Below, piece by piece: positions 34,395-42,932 of a stretch of 64,000 bases of DNA (positions within the stretch are counted from its first letter, which is position 1; every line of letters begins with the position of its first letter). The notes under the pieces are model-generated. The model worked only from the letters and a program-made list of their open reading frames with translations. It searched no databases and was not told the DNA's origin. The position numbers were made by a program, and so were the translations under genes. This DNA comes from an uncultured Lachnospiraceae bacterium. Its GTDB lineage: Bacteria > Bacillota > Clostridia > Lachnospirales > Lachnospiraceae. Where the stretch lies: positions 1 to 64,000 of the forward strand of contig CAJTYJ010000005.1 of assembly GCA_910583895.1 (NCBI GenBank), written 5' to 3'.

Positions 34395-35323
34395 GCCTGC
34401 TCCCCTTTCAGAAGCGGAATCACTTTCTCATAATCCGCCATATTTTCAATATTCATCATCTTCACATCCCGGCTGATTTTCCGCATAAATCCGGACAGTG
34501 TCTTTCCGGGTCCCAGTTCCACAAACGTGTCCACTCCATCGGCGATCATCCGCTCCACCGACTGCTGCCAGCGCACACTGGAAGACACCTGACGGCAGAG
34601 AAGCTCTTTGATCCCTTCTGTGGAGGTCACATAATCTGCCGTAACGTTTGTGATATACGGAATATCAAAATCTGATAACGCCACATCCTGCAAAACTTCT
34701 GAAAGTTTTTCTCCGGCCCCTGCAAGCATCTGTGAATGGAACGGACCGCTGACATTAAGCCGAATCGTCCGTTTGGCTCCCGCCTCTTTGAGTGCCTCAC
34801 AGGCAGCATTCACTGCCTCTTCTTCCCCTGTGATCACAATCTGGCCCGGACAGTTGTAATTGGCGATGGACACAATCCCCTTTGTCTTCTCACAGATCGT
34901 TTCAATCTTTTCCGCATCCATGGCAAGCACCGCTGCCATGGCGCCCCCGGCCGGCACCGCTTCCTGCATCAGAATTCCCCTCTGACGTACCACTTTGAAC
35001 GCGTCTGCAAGCCCCATGGCTTTCGATGCCGCCAACGCTCCATATTCACCCAGACTCAGCCCTGCGTTCACCGAAGAGTGAATCCCCTGACACTCCACCG
35101 CGCGCAAAATCGCCGCCTCTGCTGCCAGCATACAGATCTGTGTATACTCTGTCTGATGAATCTTTTCATTTTCCTCAAAGCAAAGCTTTGGAATATCCAG
35201 TCCGGAAGCTTCAGAAGCCGTCTCAAACACCTCCCGGCACTCCGGATAAGCCTCATAAAAATCTTTGCCCATCCCTACGTACTGTGCACCCTGTCCCGGG
35301 AATACAAATGCAATCTTACTCAT
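34391..35323 (-). CDS. fabD: Malonyl-CoA:ACP transacylase FabD
   Basis: The 310-residue protein begins [18 protein letters not shown] and has the nucleophile Ser in [12 protein letters not shown], with the catalytic His in SGPFHSQML. It loads malonyl groups onto AcpP. A hairpin lies in the gap to fabK. Confidence 0.95.
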   Translation of the reverse strand: MSKIAFVFPGQGAQYVGMGKDFYEAYPECREVFETASEASGLDIPKLCFEENEKIHQTEYTQICMLAAEAAILRAVECQGIHSSVNAGLSLGEYGALAASKAMGLADAFKVVRQRGILMQEAVPAGGAMAAVLAMDAEKIETICEKTKGIVSIANYNCPGQIVITGEEEAVNAACEALKEAGAKRTIRLNVSGPFHSQMLAGAGEKLSEVLQDVALSDFDIPYITNVTADYVTSTEGIKELLCRQVSSSVRWQQSVERMIADGVDTFVELGPGKTLSGFMRKISRDVKMMNIENMADYEKVIPLLKGEQA

Positions 35324-35419
35324 ATCGTTCCACCTTATACCATCTTAATTTTTCTCTGCTGCTTTTTCTGACACGACCCGTTACCCCGCGGCCCGGATCC
35401 CCCTATTTTCAAAAGCGGA

Positions 35420-35450
35420 CTGCCATGCTTTTTTTGCACGCAGTCCTGCC
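35420..35450 (-). other. Hairpin between fabK and fabD
   Basis: On the minus strand GGACTGC pairs with GCAGTCC around GTGC, an A run and GCAT. It sits just behind fabK and is not followed by a T run, so it may adjust mRNA stability or cause partial attenuation. Confidence 0.4.
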
Positions 35451-35454
35451 TTAC

Positions 35455-36381
35455 TTACTTCAACTTCAATAAACGCTCCGCCTGCTCCATGATCTCATCC
35501 ACGATCTCTTTGCAACTCTGGCGTTTTGTCACCATACCAGCGATCTGTCCGGCCAGCACAGACCCATGATCCGTGTCTCCGTCCACCACCGCTTTTTTAA
35601 GACCGCCCAGGGTCAGTTTCTCCAGGTCCTCAAAAGATGCCCCTTCTGCTTCCAGCTTCAGATATTCCCGGGTCATGCGATTGCGAAGCCCCCGCACCGG
35701 ATGACCGTGGCTTCTGCCCGTCACTTCCGAATCGATATCTTTTGCCTTCAGGATGCATTCCTTGTAGTTCTCATGAATCACGCATTCATCAGATACACAG
35801 AAACGGGTTCCCATCTGAACCGCCTCTGCTCCCAGCATCATGGCCGCCGCGAAGCCTCTGCCATCTGCAATTCCGCCGGCCGCGATAACCGGAATGGATA
35901 CGGCATCCACCACCTGCGGAACCAGCGTCATGGTCGTTGCCTGTCCGATATGTCCTCCGGACTCGGTGCCTTCTGCCACTACTGCATCTGCCCCGCAGCG
36001 CTCCATCCGCTTTGCAAGAGCCACCGACGCAACCACCGGAATCACCTTGATGTCCGCCTCTTTCCAGCGGGCCATATATTTCTCCGGATTGCCGGCACCC
36101 GTCGTCACAGCTGCCACCCCTTCTTCCACCACGACCTGGGCGATTTCATCTGCAAAGGGGCTTAAAAGCATGATGTTGACGCCAAACGGCCGGTCGGTCA
36201 GCTCCTTCGCCTCACGGATATAGTTCCTGACCACCTCCGCCGGCGCATTGGCTGCGCCGATCAGTCCGAAGCCGCCTGCCTCCGACACCGCCGCTGCCAG
36301 ATGAGATTCTGCCACCCAGGCCATACCGCCCTGAATGATCGGCTTCTCTATTCCCAACAGTTTTGTAACTCTTGTCTCCAT
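35455..36381 (-). CDS. fabK: FMN-dependent enoyl-ACP reductase FabK
   Basis: From the ATG at 36381 the protein is 308 residues. It has the nitronate-monooxygenase-like FMN barrel with KPIIQGGMAWVAESHLAAAVSEAGG, VAEGTESGGHIG and PVIAAGGIADGRGFAAAMMLGA. FabK reduces the enoyl-ACP double bond and replaces FabI in many Firmicutes, making such species insensitive to triclosan. A GTG 3 codons earlier is also in frame, but AAAGCAGG is better spaced for the ATG. Confidence 0.93.
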   Translation of the reverse strand: METRVTKLLGIEKPIIQGGMAWVAESHLAAAVSEAGGFGLIGAANAPAEVVRNYIREAKELTDRPFGVNIMLLSPFADEIAQVVVEEGVAAVTTGAGNPEKYMARWKEADIKVIPVVASVALAKRMERCGADAVVAEGTESGGHIGQATTMTLVPQVVDAVSIPVIAAGGIADGRGFAAAMMLGAEAVQMGTRFCVSDECVIHENYKECILKAKDIDSEVTGRSHGHPVRGLRNRMTREYLKLEAEGASFEDLEKLTLGGLKKAVVDGDTDHGSVLAGQIAGMVTKRQSCKEIVDEIMEQAERLLKLK

Positions 36382-36413
36382 AACCAACACCTGCTTTCCT
36401 CTTCCTTGCTTTC

Positions 36414-36647
36414 TTACTCTTCGATTCCCTTAGCTTTCAGATAGTCTGCAACCGCTCCCACAGTCGTCAGGTTCTCCAGCTCCTCAGAAGGAATCTCGAT
36501 CTCATACTCATCTTCCAGATTCGTCACCAGCTCAAACAGATCCAGAGAATCTGCTCCCAGATCATCTTTAAAGGAAGTCTCGGCGGTAAGATCCGCTGCT
36601 TCCACATTCAACTGTTCTGCTACCATCGTTTTCACTTTCTCTAACAT
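36414..36647 (-). CDS. acpP: Acyl carrier protein
   Basis: The 77-residue acidic protein carries the phosphopantetheine site DLGADSLDLFELV. It shuttles acyl chains between the Fab enzymes encoded on either side. It has its own promoter overlapped by a palindromic operator. Confidence 0.96.
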   Translation of the reverse strand: MLEKVKTMVAEQLNVEAADLTAETSFKDDLGADSLDLFELVTNLEDEYEIEIPSEELENLTTVGAVADYLKAKGIEE

Positions 36648-36686
36648 TGTACCATTCTCCTTTTTATAAACCTTTTCTTTTTAATT

Positions 36687-36729
36687 ACTTTGACATTCAA
36701 AGTATATAAGCGCAACCGCGTTTTGTCAA
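36687..36729 (-). promoter_or_regulatory. acpP promoter with FabT-like operator
   Basis: TTGACA (36729-36724), a 17-base spacer and TATACT (36706-36701) form a near-perfect promoter. A perfect 7-3-7 palindrome ACTTTGA-CAT-TCAAAGT (36687-36703) overlaps the -10 and start region. TTTGANNNTCAAA is the FabT-type MarR operator pattern of Firmicutes. The regulator gene is not in this window. Confidence 0.75.
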
Positions 36730-36772
36730 TATCCTTTTTTCAGAAGTTATGTTTCACGGCCTGTTGTATGCT

Positions 36773-36830
36773 GACTCCATAACTGTACTGGTCCATGACC
36801 AATCAGCGGAATGATTAGCCCTGGTGTGAA
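36773..36830 (-). repeat. Dispersed 58-bp repeat, copy 2
   Basis: It matches the reverse complement of 122-179 at 54 of 58 positions. It begins 10 bases behind the fabH stop, upstream of the acpP promoter, so it lies in the fabH 3' region. Confidence 0.8.
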
Positions 36831-36839
36831 GAAGCCCCG

Positions 36840-37805
36840 TTACCATTCCAGGATACAGGCCCCCCAGGTAAGCCCCGCCCCGAAACCGGAAAGCACCAGC
36901 TTATCTCCCGGATGCAGTCTCCCCTGCTCGTTCATCTGTGCCAGCAGAATCGGCAGACTGGCTGCCGAGGTATTGGCGCACTGCTCAATATTCATAGGAA
37001 ACTTCTCTTCTGACTGTTTCAGCCGCTTTGCCACCGACTGGATGATCCGCTTATTGGCCTGATGAAGCAGATAATATGTAATTTCCTCCGCCGAAAGCTT
37101 CGCATCCTGCAGAGTCTTCTCAATGCAGGCCGGTACCGTCTTGACCGCAAATTTAAAGACCTCCTGACCGTCCATCCGAAGATAGCCGGCACTGGCGCTG
37201 CTTTTGCACACCGGATTTTGATTGGGGCGGCCCATACAGGACAAAACTTCCCATTTTCCTCCGTTGCTTCCCACAGTCCGGGCGATCAGACCGCCTTTTT
37301 CGGAAGCTGTCAGAACCGCCGCGCCTGCTCCGTCTCCAAAAAGCACGCAGGTACTCCGGTCTGTCCAGTCCAGAAGCTTTGACAAAGTCTCTGCTCCGAT
37401 CAAAAGCACATTCCGGTAAATTCCGCTCCTGATAAATGCATCTGCAATATGCAGCCCGTACAAAAACCCGGCGCAGGCGGCATTTATATCAAAAGCCACC
37501 GCGTTTAACGCTCCCAGTTCTCCCTGCACCCGGCAGGCCGTGCTGGGCGTATCCGTATCCGATGTGATCGTAGCCACCATCACAAGGTCAATCTCCTCCG
37601 CCCGGAGTCCGGAATTCTCAAGCGCCTTTTTGGCTGCCCCTGCTGCCAGAGAAGTCGTCGTCTCCTCCCGGACCAGATGCCGTTTCCCGATCCCCGTACG
37701 CTCCCGGATCCACTCATCACTGGTTTCCACAATCGTCGCCAGATAATCATTATCCGCCTCATAAGCCGGCAGCTGCCAGCCCGTCCCAATAATTTTCGCG
37801 TTCAT
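36840..37805 (-). CDS. fabH: 3-oxoacyl-ACP synthase III FabH
   Basis: The 321-residue initiating condensing enzyme has the active Cys in NAACAGFLYGL, the His in YYLLHQANKRII and the Asn in CANTSAASLP. It starts chains from an acyl-CoA and malonyl-ACP. It is the first gene of the fab cluster, with its own promoter and operator. It lies 193 bases from acpP, with a dispersed repeat between. Confidence 0.95.
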   Translation of the reverse strand: MNAKIIGTGWQLPAYEADNDYLATIVETSDEWIRERTGIGKRHLVREETTTSLAAGAAKKALENSGLRAEEIDLVMVATITSDTDTPSTACRVQGELGALNAVAFDINAACAGFLYGLHIADAFIRSGIYRNVLLIGAETLSKLLDWTDRSTCVLFGDGAGAAVLTASEKGGLIARTVGSNGGKWEVLSCMGRPNQNPVCKSSASAGYLRMDGQEVFKFAVKTVPACIEKTLQDAKLSAEEITYYLLHQANKRIIQSVAKRLKQSEEKFPMNIEQCANTSAASLPILLAQMNEQGRLHPGDKLVLSGFGAGLTWGACILEW

Positions 37806-37831
37806 TTCCTGTCCTCTATCCTCATGAAATT

Positions 37832-37887
37832 ATTTTGATTATCAAACTATTCGCATAAAGTATAGCCGCTACTTCCGATTTTGTCAA
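37832..37887 (-). promoter_or_regulatory. fabH promoter with FabT-like operator
   Basis: TTGACA (37887-37882), 17 bases and TATACT (37864-37859) are followed by the palindrome AGTTTGATTATCAAAAT-like site at 37832-37848 in the leader. The design repeats that of acpP, so one MarR/FabT-type repressor probably controls both. Confidence 0.75.
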
Positions 37888-37904
37888 TACCCCACACAAA
37901 AATC

Positions 37905-37973
37905 AAATACCCCGCTGCAAGCAACGGGGTATCAAACTTGCAGCGCTGCAGAGCAGCGGGGTATTTGACCCTC
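37905..37973. repeat. 65-bp hairpin repeat, copy 1 (behind the M23 gene)
   Basis: The outer arms AAATACCCCGCTGC and GCAGCGGGGTATTT (37905-37918 with 37953-37966) form a long stem. Inner parts can instead pair CCCCG/CGGGG and GCAAG/CTTGC. The segment 37909-37973 matches 60485-60549 at 62 of 65 positions. It overlaps the last bases of the M23 gene and may act as its terminator. Confidence 0.85.
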
Positions 37974-39426
37974 AGTTCATATATTTCATCGGGTCCACCT
38001 GTGCCCCATTGATCAGAATCTCAAAGTGCACATGAGGCCCTGTACTCCTCCCTGTATTGCCGCTCAGCGCAATCCGCTCATTTTGGTCCACCTTCTGTCC
38101 CGATGACACCAGAATCTTGCTCAGATGCGCATACCTGGTCTGCCGTCCGTCCGGATGACTCAACGTAATACAGTATCCATAGCCGCTGGACCAGCCCGCA
38201 CTGACCACGGTCCCGCCGCAGGAAGCCCGGACCGCAGTTCCCACCGGCGTAGCCCAGTCAATCCCCTTGTGCATCCGTCCCCAGCGCCACTTAAAGGTTG
38301 AGGTAAGCCTTCCCCCGGTAATCGGTTTGATATAAGTAGGCGGCGTCTGTGTTCCCTTCTCAATAATCTCCGGCACCGGCTCCACGATCACATTTTCCGC
38401 GATCATCTCCCGCCCGGTTTCCGTCTGATTTTTAGAGGTGGTCAGCACCGTCACTTCATGGTGACCGGCCGCCGGCTCCTGACGTACCACCCGCTCGGTC
38501 GTATACCAGCTGTCGTTTTCTATGTACTGGGTTTCCGCAAAATAATCCTCCTCATAGGTGGACTGCACCGTGGAAGAGATGGACAGCTCCGGCTCCGGCA
38601 CGCTGATGATAATCTCATCCCCGATATGAAGCGTCGTGTCCCGGTCCAGACCCGGATTCAGCGCCAGAACCTCATCCACATAGTACCCCCGGCTGTTGGC
38701 AATCACCGAAAGCGTGTCGCCCGGCTGCACCTCGTAGGTCTGATTTTTCTCTTTTTCCTTTGTCACCTGATCAATGGCCTCCGAAAGCTCCGTCAGCTGA
38801 TCCGGATTAATATATGCCTCGGCGATCTCCACCTTTTCAAAAAAATCCAGTGCTTTCAATCCGTCTCCGTCTGGAATTTCGCCCTTGGGTGTCACTTCGA
38901 TCGTGAACGCATTGAGCTCCCGGCTGGTGTCCGAAACCACCTCCACCTGGAACATCCCGTCCGGGTCATAAGGTGCCAGAGCCGCCATAAGCAGCGCCTC
39001 CACCTCGTCCATGGACCGTAGATTCACGGTAAATTCATTGACTTTTACCAGATAATACTTTTGCTTAGCGGTCTTTACCTTTTCTTTCAAAAGGCCATAG
39101 ATCACATTCTCCAGCTCCTCAGATTCCAAAGTGGTTCCCACCAGCTTTTCCACCTGTTCAAAATCACAGGCCACATTGGCGAGCACCAGCCCGCTGGTCT
39201 CTCTTGATACCTGTGCCCTTGCGTCCAGAAATGCCTGATCCACCACTGACGGGTCCGCTACTGCTCCGATCACCTCACCATCCAGAAGCACTTCACAGTA
39301 TGTGGTTTTCAGTCCGTAGGTATCTCCCAGAATCGGCACCACACAAAGAAGAGCAGCGCAGCATCCCACTGCCCACATGGCATATCTCAACTTAAAACTT
39401 TTTCCAAACAGTCTTTTTTTTTGCAT
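37972..39426 (-). CDS. Secreted M23 (LytM) peptidase with LysM and G5 domains
   Basis: Of 484 residues, a membrane segment at about 16-34 acts as signal or anchor. A long extracellular linker follows, then LysM (YEVQPGDTLSVIANSRGYYV, about 229-273) for glycan binding. A G5-like region (about 280-355) and an M23 metalloprotease end the chain; HKGIDWA and GPHVHFEI supply the zinc ligands. It probably cuts peptidoglycan cross-bridges during growth or division. It follows the flavin reductase gene by 17 bases. Confidence 0.92.
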   Translation of the reverse strand: MQKKRLFGKSFKLRYAMWAVGCCAALLCVVPILGDTYGLKTTYCEVLLDGEVIGAVADPSVVDQAFLDARAQVSRETSGLVLANVACDFEQVEKLVGTTLESEELENVIYGLLKEKVKTAKQKYYLVKVNEFTVNLRSMDEVEALLMAALAPYDPDGMFQVEVVSDTSRELNAFTIEVTPKGEIPDGDGLKALDFFEKVEIAEAYINPDQLTELSEAIDQVTKEKEKNQTYEVQPGDTLSVIANSRGYYVDEVLALNPGLDRDTTLHIGDEIIISVPEPELSISSTVQSTYEEDYFAETQYIENDSWYTTERVVRQEPAAGHHEVTVLTTSKNQTETGREMIAENVIVEPVPEIIEKGTQTPPTYIKPITGGRLTSTFKWRWGRMHKGIDWATPVGTAVRASCGGTVVSAGWSSGYGYCITLSHPDGRQTRYAHLSKILVSSGQKVDQNERIALSGNTGRSTGPHVHFEILINGAQVDPMKYMN

Positions 39427-39443
39427 GAAGTCTTCTCAAATCC

Positions 39444-40049
39444 TTATCTTTTTTTCTTTTGGGCCTTTTGATATCGGTCCTTCTTTGCCGGCTTTTGAAC
39501 CGAATATCCAAAACTTCCGGCCTTTTTCCCCAGCTCAAAATATTCCCCGTGGGAATAGGTGACTAGCCCTGCCTGATTCAGTTCAAACTTTCCATTCTTC
39601 TTCATATACTGGTCATCCACTGTGACGCTTTTTACTTCCGCCAGAAAAAGGTCATGGCTCCCCAGAGGCTTTACCTCTGTCACCTGACACTCGATATTAA
39701 CCGGACTCTCCTGGATCCCCGGAGCCTTAACGATCTTAGAAGGCAGCTCGGTAAGATGCATTTTCTGAAACTTGTCCACTTCTCTGCCGGAACGCACGCC
39801 GCAGTAATCCAGCGCCCGCACAAGCTCCTTCGTGGCCAGATTGATGACAAACTCCCCGGTCTCCTTTATGATCCCGTAGGAATAGCGCTCCCTGCGGACG
39901 GAGATGGAGACCATGGCCGGAGAGGAACAGACGGTCCCCGCCCAGGCAACGGTAATGATATTTGGTTTTTCTCCCGGCCTTTGACAGCTCACCATCACTG
40001 CCGGCAGCGGATAGAGCATATTGCCCGGCCTGAAATACTGTTTTCCCAT
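39444..40049 (-). CDS. Flavin reductase-like FMN-binding protein
   Basis: From the ATG at 40049 the protein is 201 residues. It has the split-barrel flavin reductase fold (PLPAVMVSCQRPGEKPNIITVAWAG, YGIIKETGEFVINLA, DKFQKMHL). Related flavoredoxins bind FMN and transfer electrons in anaerobes. The tail is Lys-rich. AGGAGGGCGGCT precedes the chosen ATG; the frame opens 12 codons earlier inside a terminator. Confidence 0.85.
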   Translation of the reverse strand: MGKQYFRPGNMLYPLPAVMVSCQRPGEKPNIITVAWAGTVCSSPAMVSISVRRERYSYGIIKETGEFVINLATKELVRALDYCGVRSGREVDKFQKMHLTELPSKIVKAPGIQESPVNIECQVTEVKPLGSHDLFLAEVKSVTVDDQYMKKNGKFELNQAGLVTYSHGEYFELGKKAGSFGYSVQKPAKKDRYQKAQKKKR

Positions 40050-40067
40050 AGCCGCCCTCCTGTGTAC

Positions 40068-40134
40068 AAAAAATGGAAAAAGCATTCATCCGTGTCTGCA
40101 CACGAACTTCTGCCTTTTCCATTTTACGCATAAT
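40068..40134 (-). terminator. Terminator of the sugar operon
   Basis: On the minus strand a long imperfect hairpin (AAAATGGAAAAGGCAG ... TGCTTTTTCCATTTT, apex TGTGCAGACA) ends in a T run. It lies about 50 bases behind the ROK kinase gene. Confidence 0.75.
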
Positions 40135-40185
40135 CCTTTCATTTGACAAGGTAAAATTCAGGAAATCCACAGGATTTTCACAATT

Positions 40186-41091
40186 TTATAACACAGCAAA
40201 GGCCCGGATTGCGGCGCCCACAATCCCATTCTCCGATCCCGGACTGGCAAAACGAAGATCCAGGTTTTCTGCCGGGTACGGTTTTCTTGTGTGTGCAATT
40301 ACCTTTTCCACAAAGTAATCCCGGGGAAAGCCCTCCATCTGCACCACTCCGCCCCCCACAAAAACACAGTCCGGATCCAGGATATTCACCTCCGCCGCCA
40401 CGGCTATGGCCATATACTCCACAAAGCGGAGCAAAACTTCATCCCCTGCATGCACCCGGAACACTTCCCCGATGGAAATTTCCGGATACTGTTCTTCTGC
40501 GATGCTCTCCAGGGCCTTTCCGCAGGAAAACATCTCAATACAGCCTTTGTTTCCGCAGCTGCAGGGATAGTTGTTAAACGGAACGGGCAGATGCCCCAGC
40601 TCACAGGCCGTCCCGTTTCTGCCGATGTAGGGCTCGCCGTCCATATACATGGCGTTGCCCAGGCCTGTCCCAAAGTAGCAGCCAATCACAGTCCCTTCTG
40701 ATTTGATACCGCTTTTTTCCATGTCATAGGCCAGCAGATAATAGGCATCATGGTCGATCATCACCTTCCATGGAAGCCGCGCCTCCAGTTCTCCCACCAG
40801 ATCAATTCCCTCAAGCCCCGGAAAATTTGTGGAAGAATACAGTTTTCTGCGCTTTTGATCCACCACGGAAGGACAGCCGACCGCCGCTGCCAGAATCTCA
40901 AAATCTTCCCCGTAACGTCCTGCATACTCCTTTACACAGGCCGCAAATTGCTCCACCGTATCACCGGACTCATAGACTTTCCGGGAAGGATATACCCGCA
41001 GATGATGTACCTGCAGATCCCTGTCCACCAGTCCCATACGGAAATTGGTGCCTCCGATGTCCATACCCAATATGCATCCTGTTTTACTCAT
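40186..41091 (-). CDS. alsK: ROK-family sugar kinase, D-allose kinase-like
   Basis: The 301-residue kinase has the ATP loop GMDIGGTNFRMGLVD, GTGLGNAMYMDG, and the ROK zinc motif with ELGHLPV and CSCGNKGCIEMFSCGKAL. The sequence runs closely parallel to what is known of E. coli AlsK (for example FVGGGVVQMEGFPRD). In an operon with a ribose/allose-type transporter it probably phosphorylates D-allose or a similar aldohexose at C6. Glucose as substrate is the main alternative. Confidence 0.78.
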   Translation of the reverse strand: MSKTGCILGMDIGGTNFRMGLVDRDLQVHHLRVYPSRKVYESGDTVEQFAACVKEYAGRYGEDFEILAAAVGCPSVVDQKRRKLYSSTNFPGLEGIDLVGELEARLPWKVMIDHDAYYLLAYDMEKSGIKSEGTVIGCYFGTGLGNAMYMDGEPYIGRNGTACELGHLPVPFNNYPCSCGNKGCIEMFSCGKALESIAEEQYPEISIGEVFRVHAGDEVLLRFVEYMAIAVAAEVNILDPDCVFVGGGVVQMEGFPRDYFVEKVIAHTRKPYPAENLDLRFASPGSENGIVGAAIRAFAVL

Positions 41092-41105
41092 ATCTGCTCC
41101 CGCCT

Positions 41106-41849
41106 TTATCCTCCGGTCAATAAATAATTGCCGGTTTCCTGAAGTATGGAAGTCTCTTTCTCACAGATAATCGTGACATCCTTCAAATCCAGCGCTTTGC
41201 ACAACGTTGATTTTCCGGATTTGGAGCTGTCCGCCAGCACGTAGGCCTCCCTGGAGTTTTTCCTGACAATCTGCTTTTTCTTGGCCTCTCTTGGATCCGG
41301 CGTATTGACTCCTGCTTCCTTGGAAAATCCGGAGGCTCCGATAAAGGATTTGTCAAAATACATGTTCTCCAGTTCCGAGTCTGTCATAGGTCCCACCAGA
41401 GATGCGGTGGAAAGCAGAAGCTCCCCTCCGATCAGGATGCATTTTGCCCGGGCTCCTTCCAGCTCCTGTGCGATCAGGGCGTTGGTGGACACAATGGTGA
41501 TATCCTTGTTTTTTAAATACTTCACCATCCGCAGAGTCGTACTGCCTGCATCCAGATAGATCACTTCTCCGTCCGCCACCAGATTGGCCGCATACCTTGC
41601 AATGGAACTTTTCTCCTTGATGTTCAGAATGCTTCTGGATCCAAAAGGAATCTCATAGGACCCTCTCATCCGCCTGGCAGCTCCTCCATGCAGAAGTACA
41701 ATCTCTCCCTCACTGGCCAGAAGCTTCAGATCCCGCCGGATCGTGGATTCTGATATCCCTTTCAGTATTTTTTTCAGATCATCCAGTGTCACGATCTCCG
41801 AATTCTCGAACGCATACAGCATCTGACGTCTTCGTTCAAAAGGAATCAT
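41106..41849 (-). CDS. DeoR-family transcriptional regulator
   Basis: From the ATG at 41849 the protein is 247 residues. A DeoR winged helix-turn-helix (RRRQMLYAFENSEIVTLDDLKKIL, ISESTIRRDLKLLASEGEI) is followed by a sugar-phosphate isomerase-like sensor domain with YLDAGSTTLRM. It probably represses the sugar operon until a sugar phosphate accumulates. AAGGGGGAACTT precedes the ATG. It has its own promoter within the operon. Confidence 0.9.
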   Translation of the reverse strand: MIPFERRRQMLYAFENSEIVTLDDLKKILKGISESTIRRDLKLLASEGEIVLLHGGAARRMRGSYEIPFGSRSILNIKEKSSIARYAANLVADGEVIYLDAGSTTLRMVKYLKNKDITIVSTNALIAQELEGARAKCILIGGELLLSTASLVGPMTDSELENMYFDKSFIGASGFSKEAGVNTPDPREAKKKQIVRKNSREAYVLADSSKSGKSTLCKALDLKDVTIICEKETSILQETGNYLLTGG

Positions 41850-41890
41850 AAGTTCCCCCTTCATTTACAAACAGTATTTCTTCTAAAATG

Positions 41891-41919
41891 ATTATATACT
41901 GTTTTCCTGAATTTGGCAA
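41891..41919 (-). promoter_or_regulatory. Internal promoter before the DeoR gene
   Basis: TTGCCA (41919-41914), 17 bases and a perfect TATAAT (41896-41891) lie about 40 bases before the start codon, allowing the regulator and ROK kinase to be made independently of the transporter. Confidence 0.65.
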
Positions 41920-42001
41920 TTTCCCATTCGCAGTCTGGCAAGGATTCGGCTTCCATATGTTACTGTCCGCTTCTGCGTCAGCAGCTTCCATTCTTTGTTT
42001 T

Positions 42002-42916
42002 TTAGATTCCGTATTCTTTTTGTATCTGTTCCCGGTCGGGCATGGAGTTTTGCGCCCCCACGCTCTGGATGGTAATCCCGCTGCAGCAGGCTGCAAAATT
42101 TCCTGCCTGGCACAAATCCATGCCCTGCAAAAGTCCATGACAGAACCCGCCCACAAACGAATCCCCCGCACCGGTGGTCTCCACTGCCTTTGTCTTCGCC
42201 GCCGGAATCCTGTACATCTGATCTTCAGACGCGATCAGGGCCCCCTCTTTTCCCAGGGTGCAGATCCAGCAGTTTTGGTACTTTTTGGCAAGTTTTGGAA
42301 GCCATTTCTCTGCAGCCTCCACAGAGTTGATCTCTTCCCCCGCATAAAAGGAGGCCTCCACCTCGTTGACCACAAAGTAATCGCATCTTTGGATGTACTC
42401 ATCCTCCAGTTTTGCCGCCGGAGCCGCATTTAAAAGTACTTTTGTGCCGTGTTTCGCCGCCAGGTCCACGGCGCACTTGACACTTTCTATGGGAATCTCC
42501 AGCTGCAGCACCAAAAGTCTGGCCCGGGCGATTTCCTCTTCTGCCTCAAAAATCCGCGCCGGATCCACCCCGTAATTGGCCCCATGGCTGATGACCGCCA
42601 TCACGCTTCCGTCCGGAAACACATCCACGATCCCCATACCGGTACCCAGGTCTGCTTCCTCTTTTACTTTCCGGCAGTCCACCCCTGCATCTGCAAGGCT
42701 TTTCAGAAGTGCCTTTCCCATCTGGTCCTGGCCGACGCTTCCCACCATACAGACCGAAGTCCCAAGTTTTGCGATCTGAACCGCCTGGTTTGCGCCCTTT
42801 CCGCCGGCTGCACTTTTAGAAGAGGAAGCGCTGGCCGTCTCTCCCACCTTCGGTACGGCCGGCAGGGTCAGAAAGATGTCATAATTCAGGCTTCCTGCCA
42901 CCACTACTTTACACAT
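42002..42916 (-). CDS. rbsK: PfkB-family carbohydrate kinase, ribokinase-like
   Basis: The 304-residue kinase has NYDIFL, KSAAGGKGANQAVQIAKLG, the PfkB signature near ETTGAGDSFVGGF (catalytic Asp in GAGD) and NEVEASFY. Ribokinases phosphorylate D-ribose at O5. With a ROK kinase in the same operon, the two may act on different sugars or on a sugar and its ketose isomer. Confidence 0.85.
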   Translation of the reverse strand: MCKVVVAGSLNYDIFLTLPAVPKVGETASASSSKSAAGGKGANQAVQIAKLGTSVCMVGSVGQDQMGKALLKSLADAGVDCRKVKEEADLGTGMGIVDVFPDGSVMAVISHGANYGVDPARIFEAEEEIARARLLVLQLEIPIESVKCAVDLAAKHGTKVLLNAAPAAKLEDEYIQRCDYFVVNEVEASFYAGEEINSVEAAEKWLPKLAKKYQNCWICTLGKEGALIASEDQMYRIPAAKTKAVETTGAGDSFVGGFCHGLLQGMDLCQAGNFAACCSGITIQSVGAQNSMPDREQIQKEYGI

Positions 42917-42932
42917 CCGTACTCCTCCCTGC

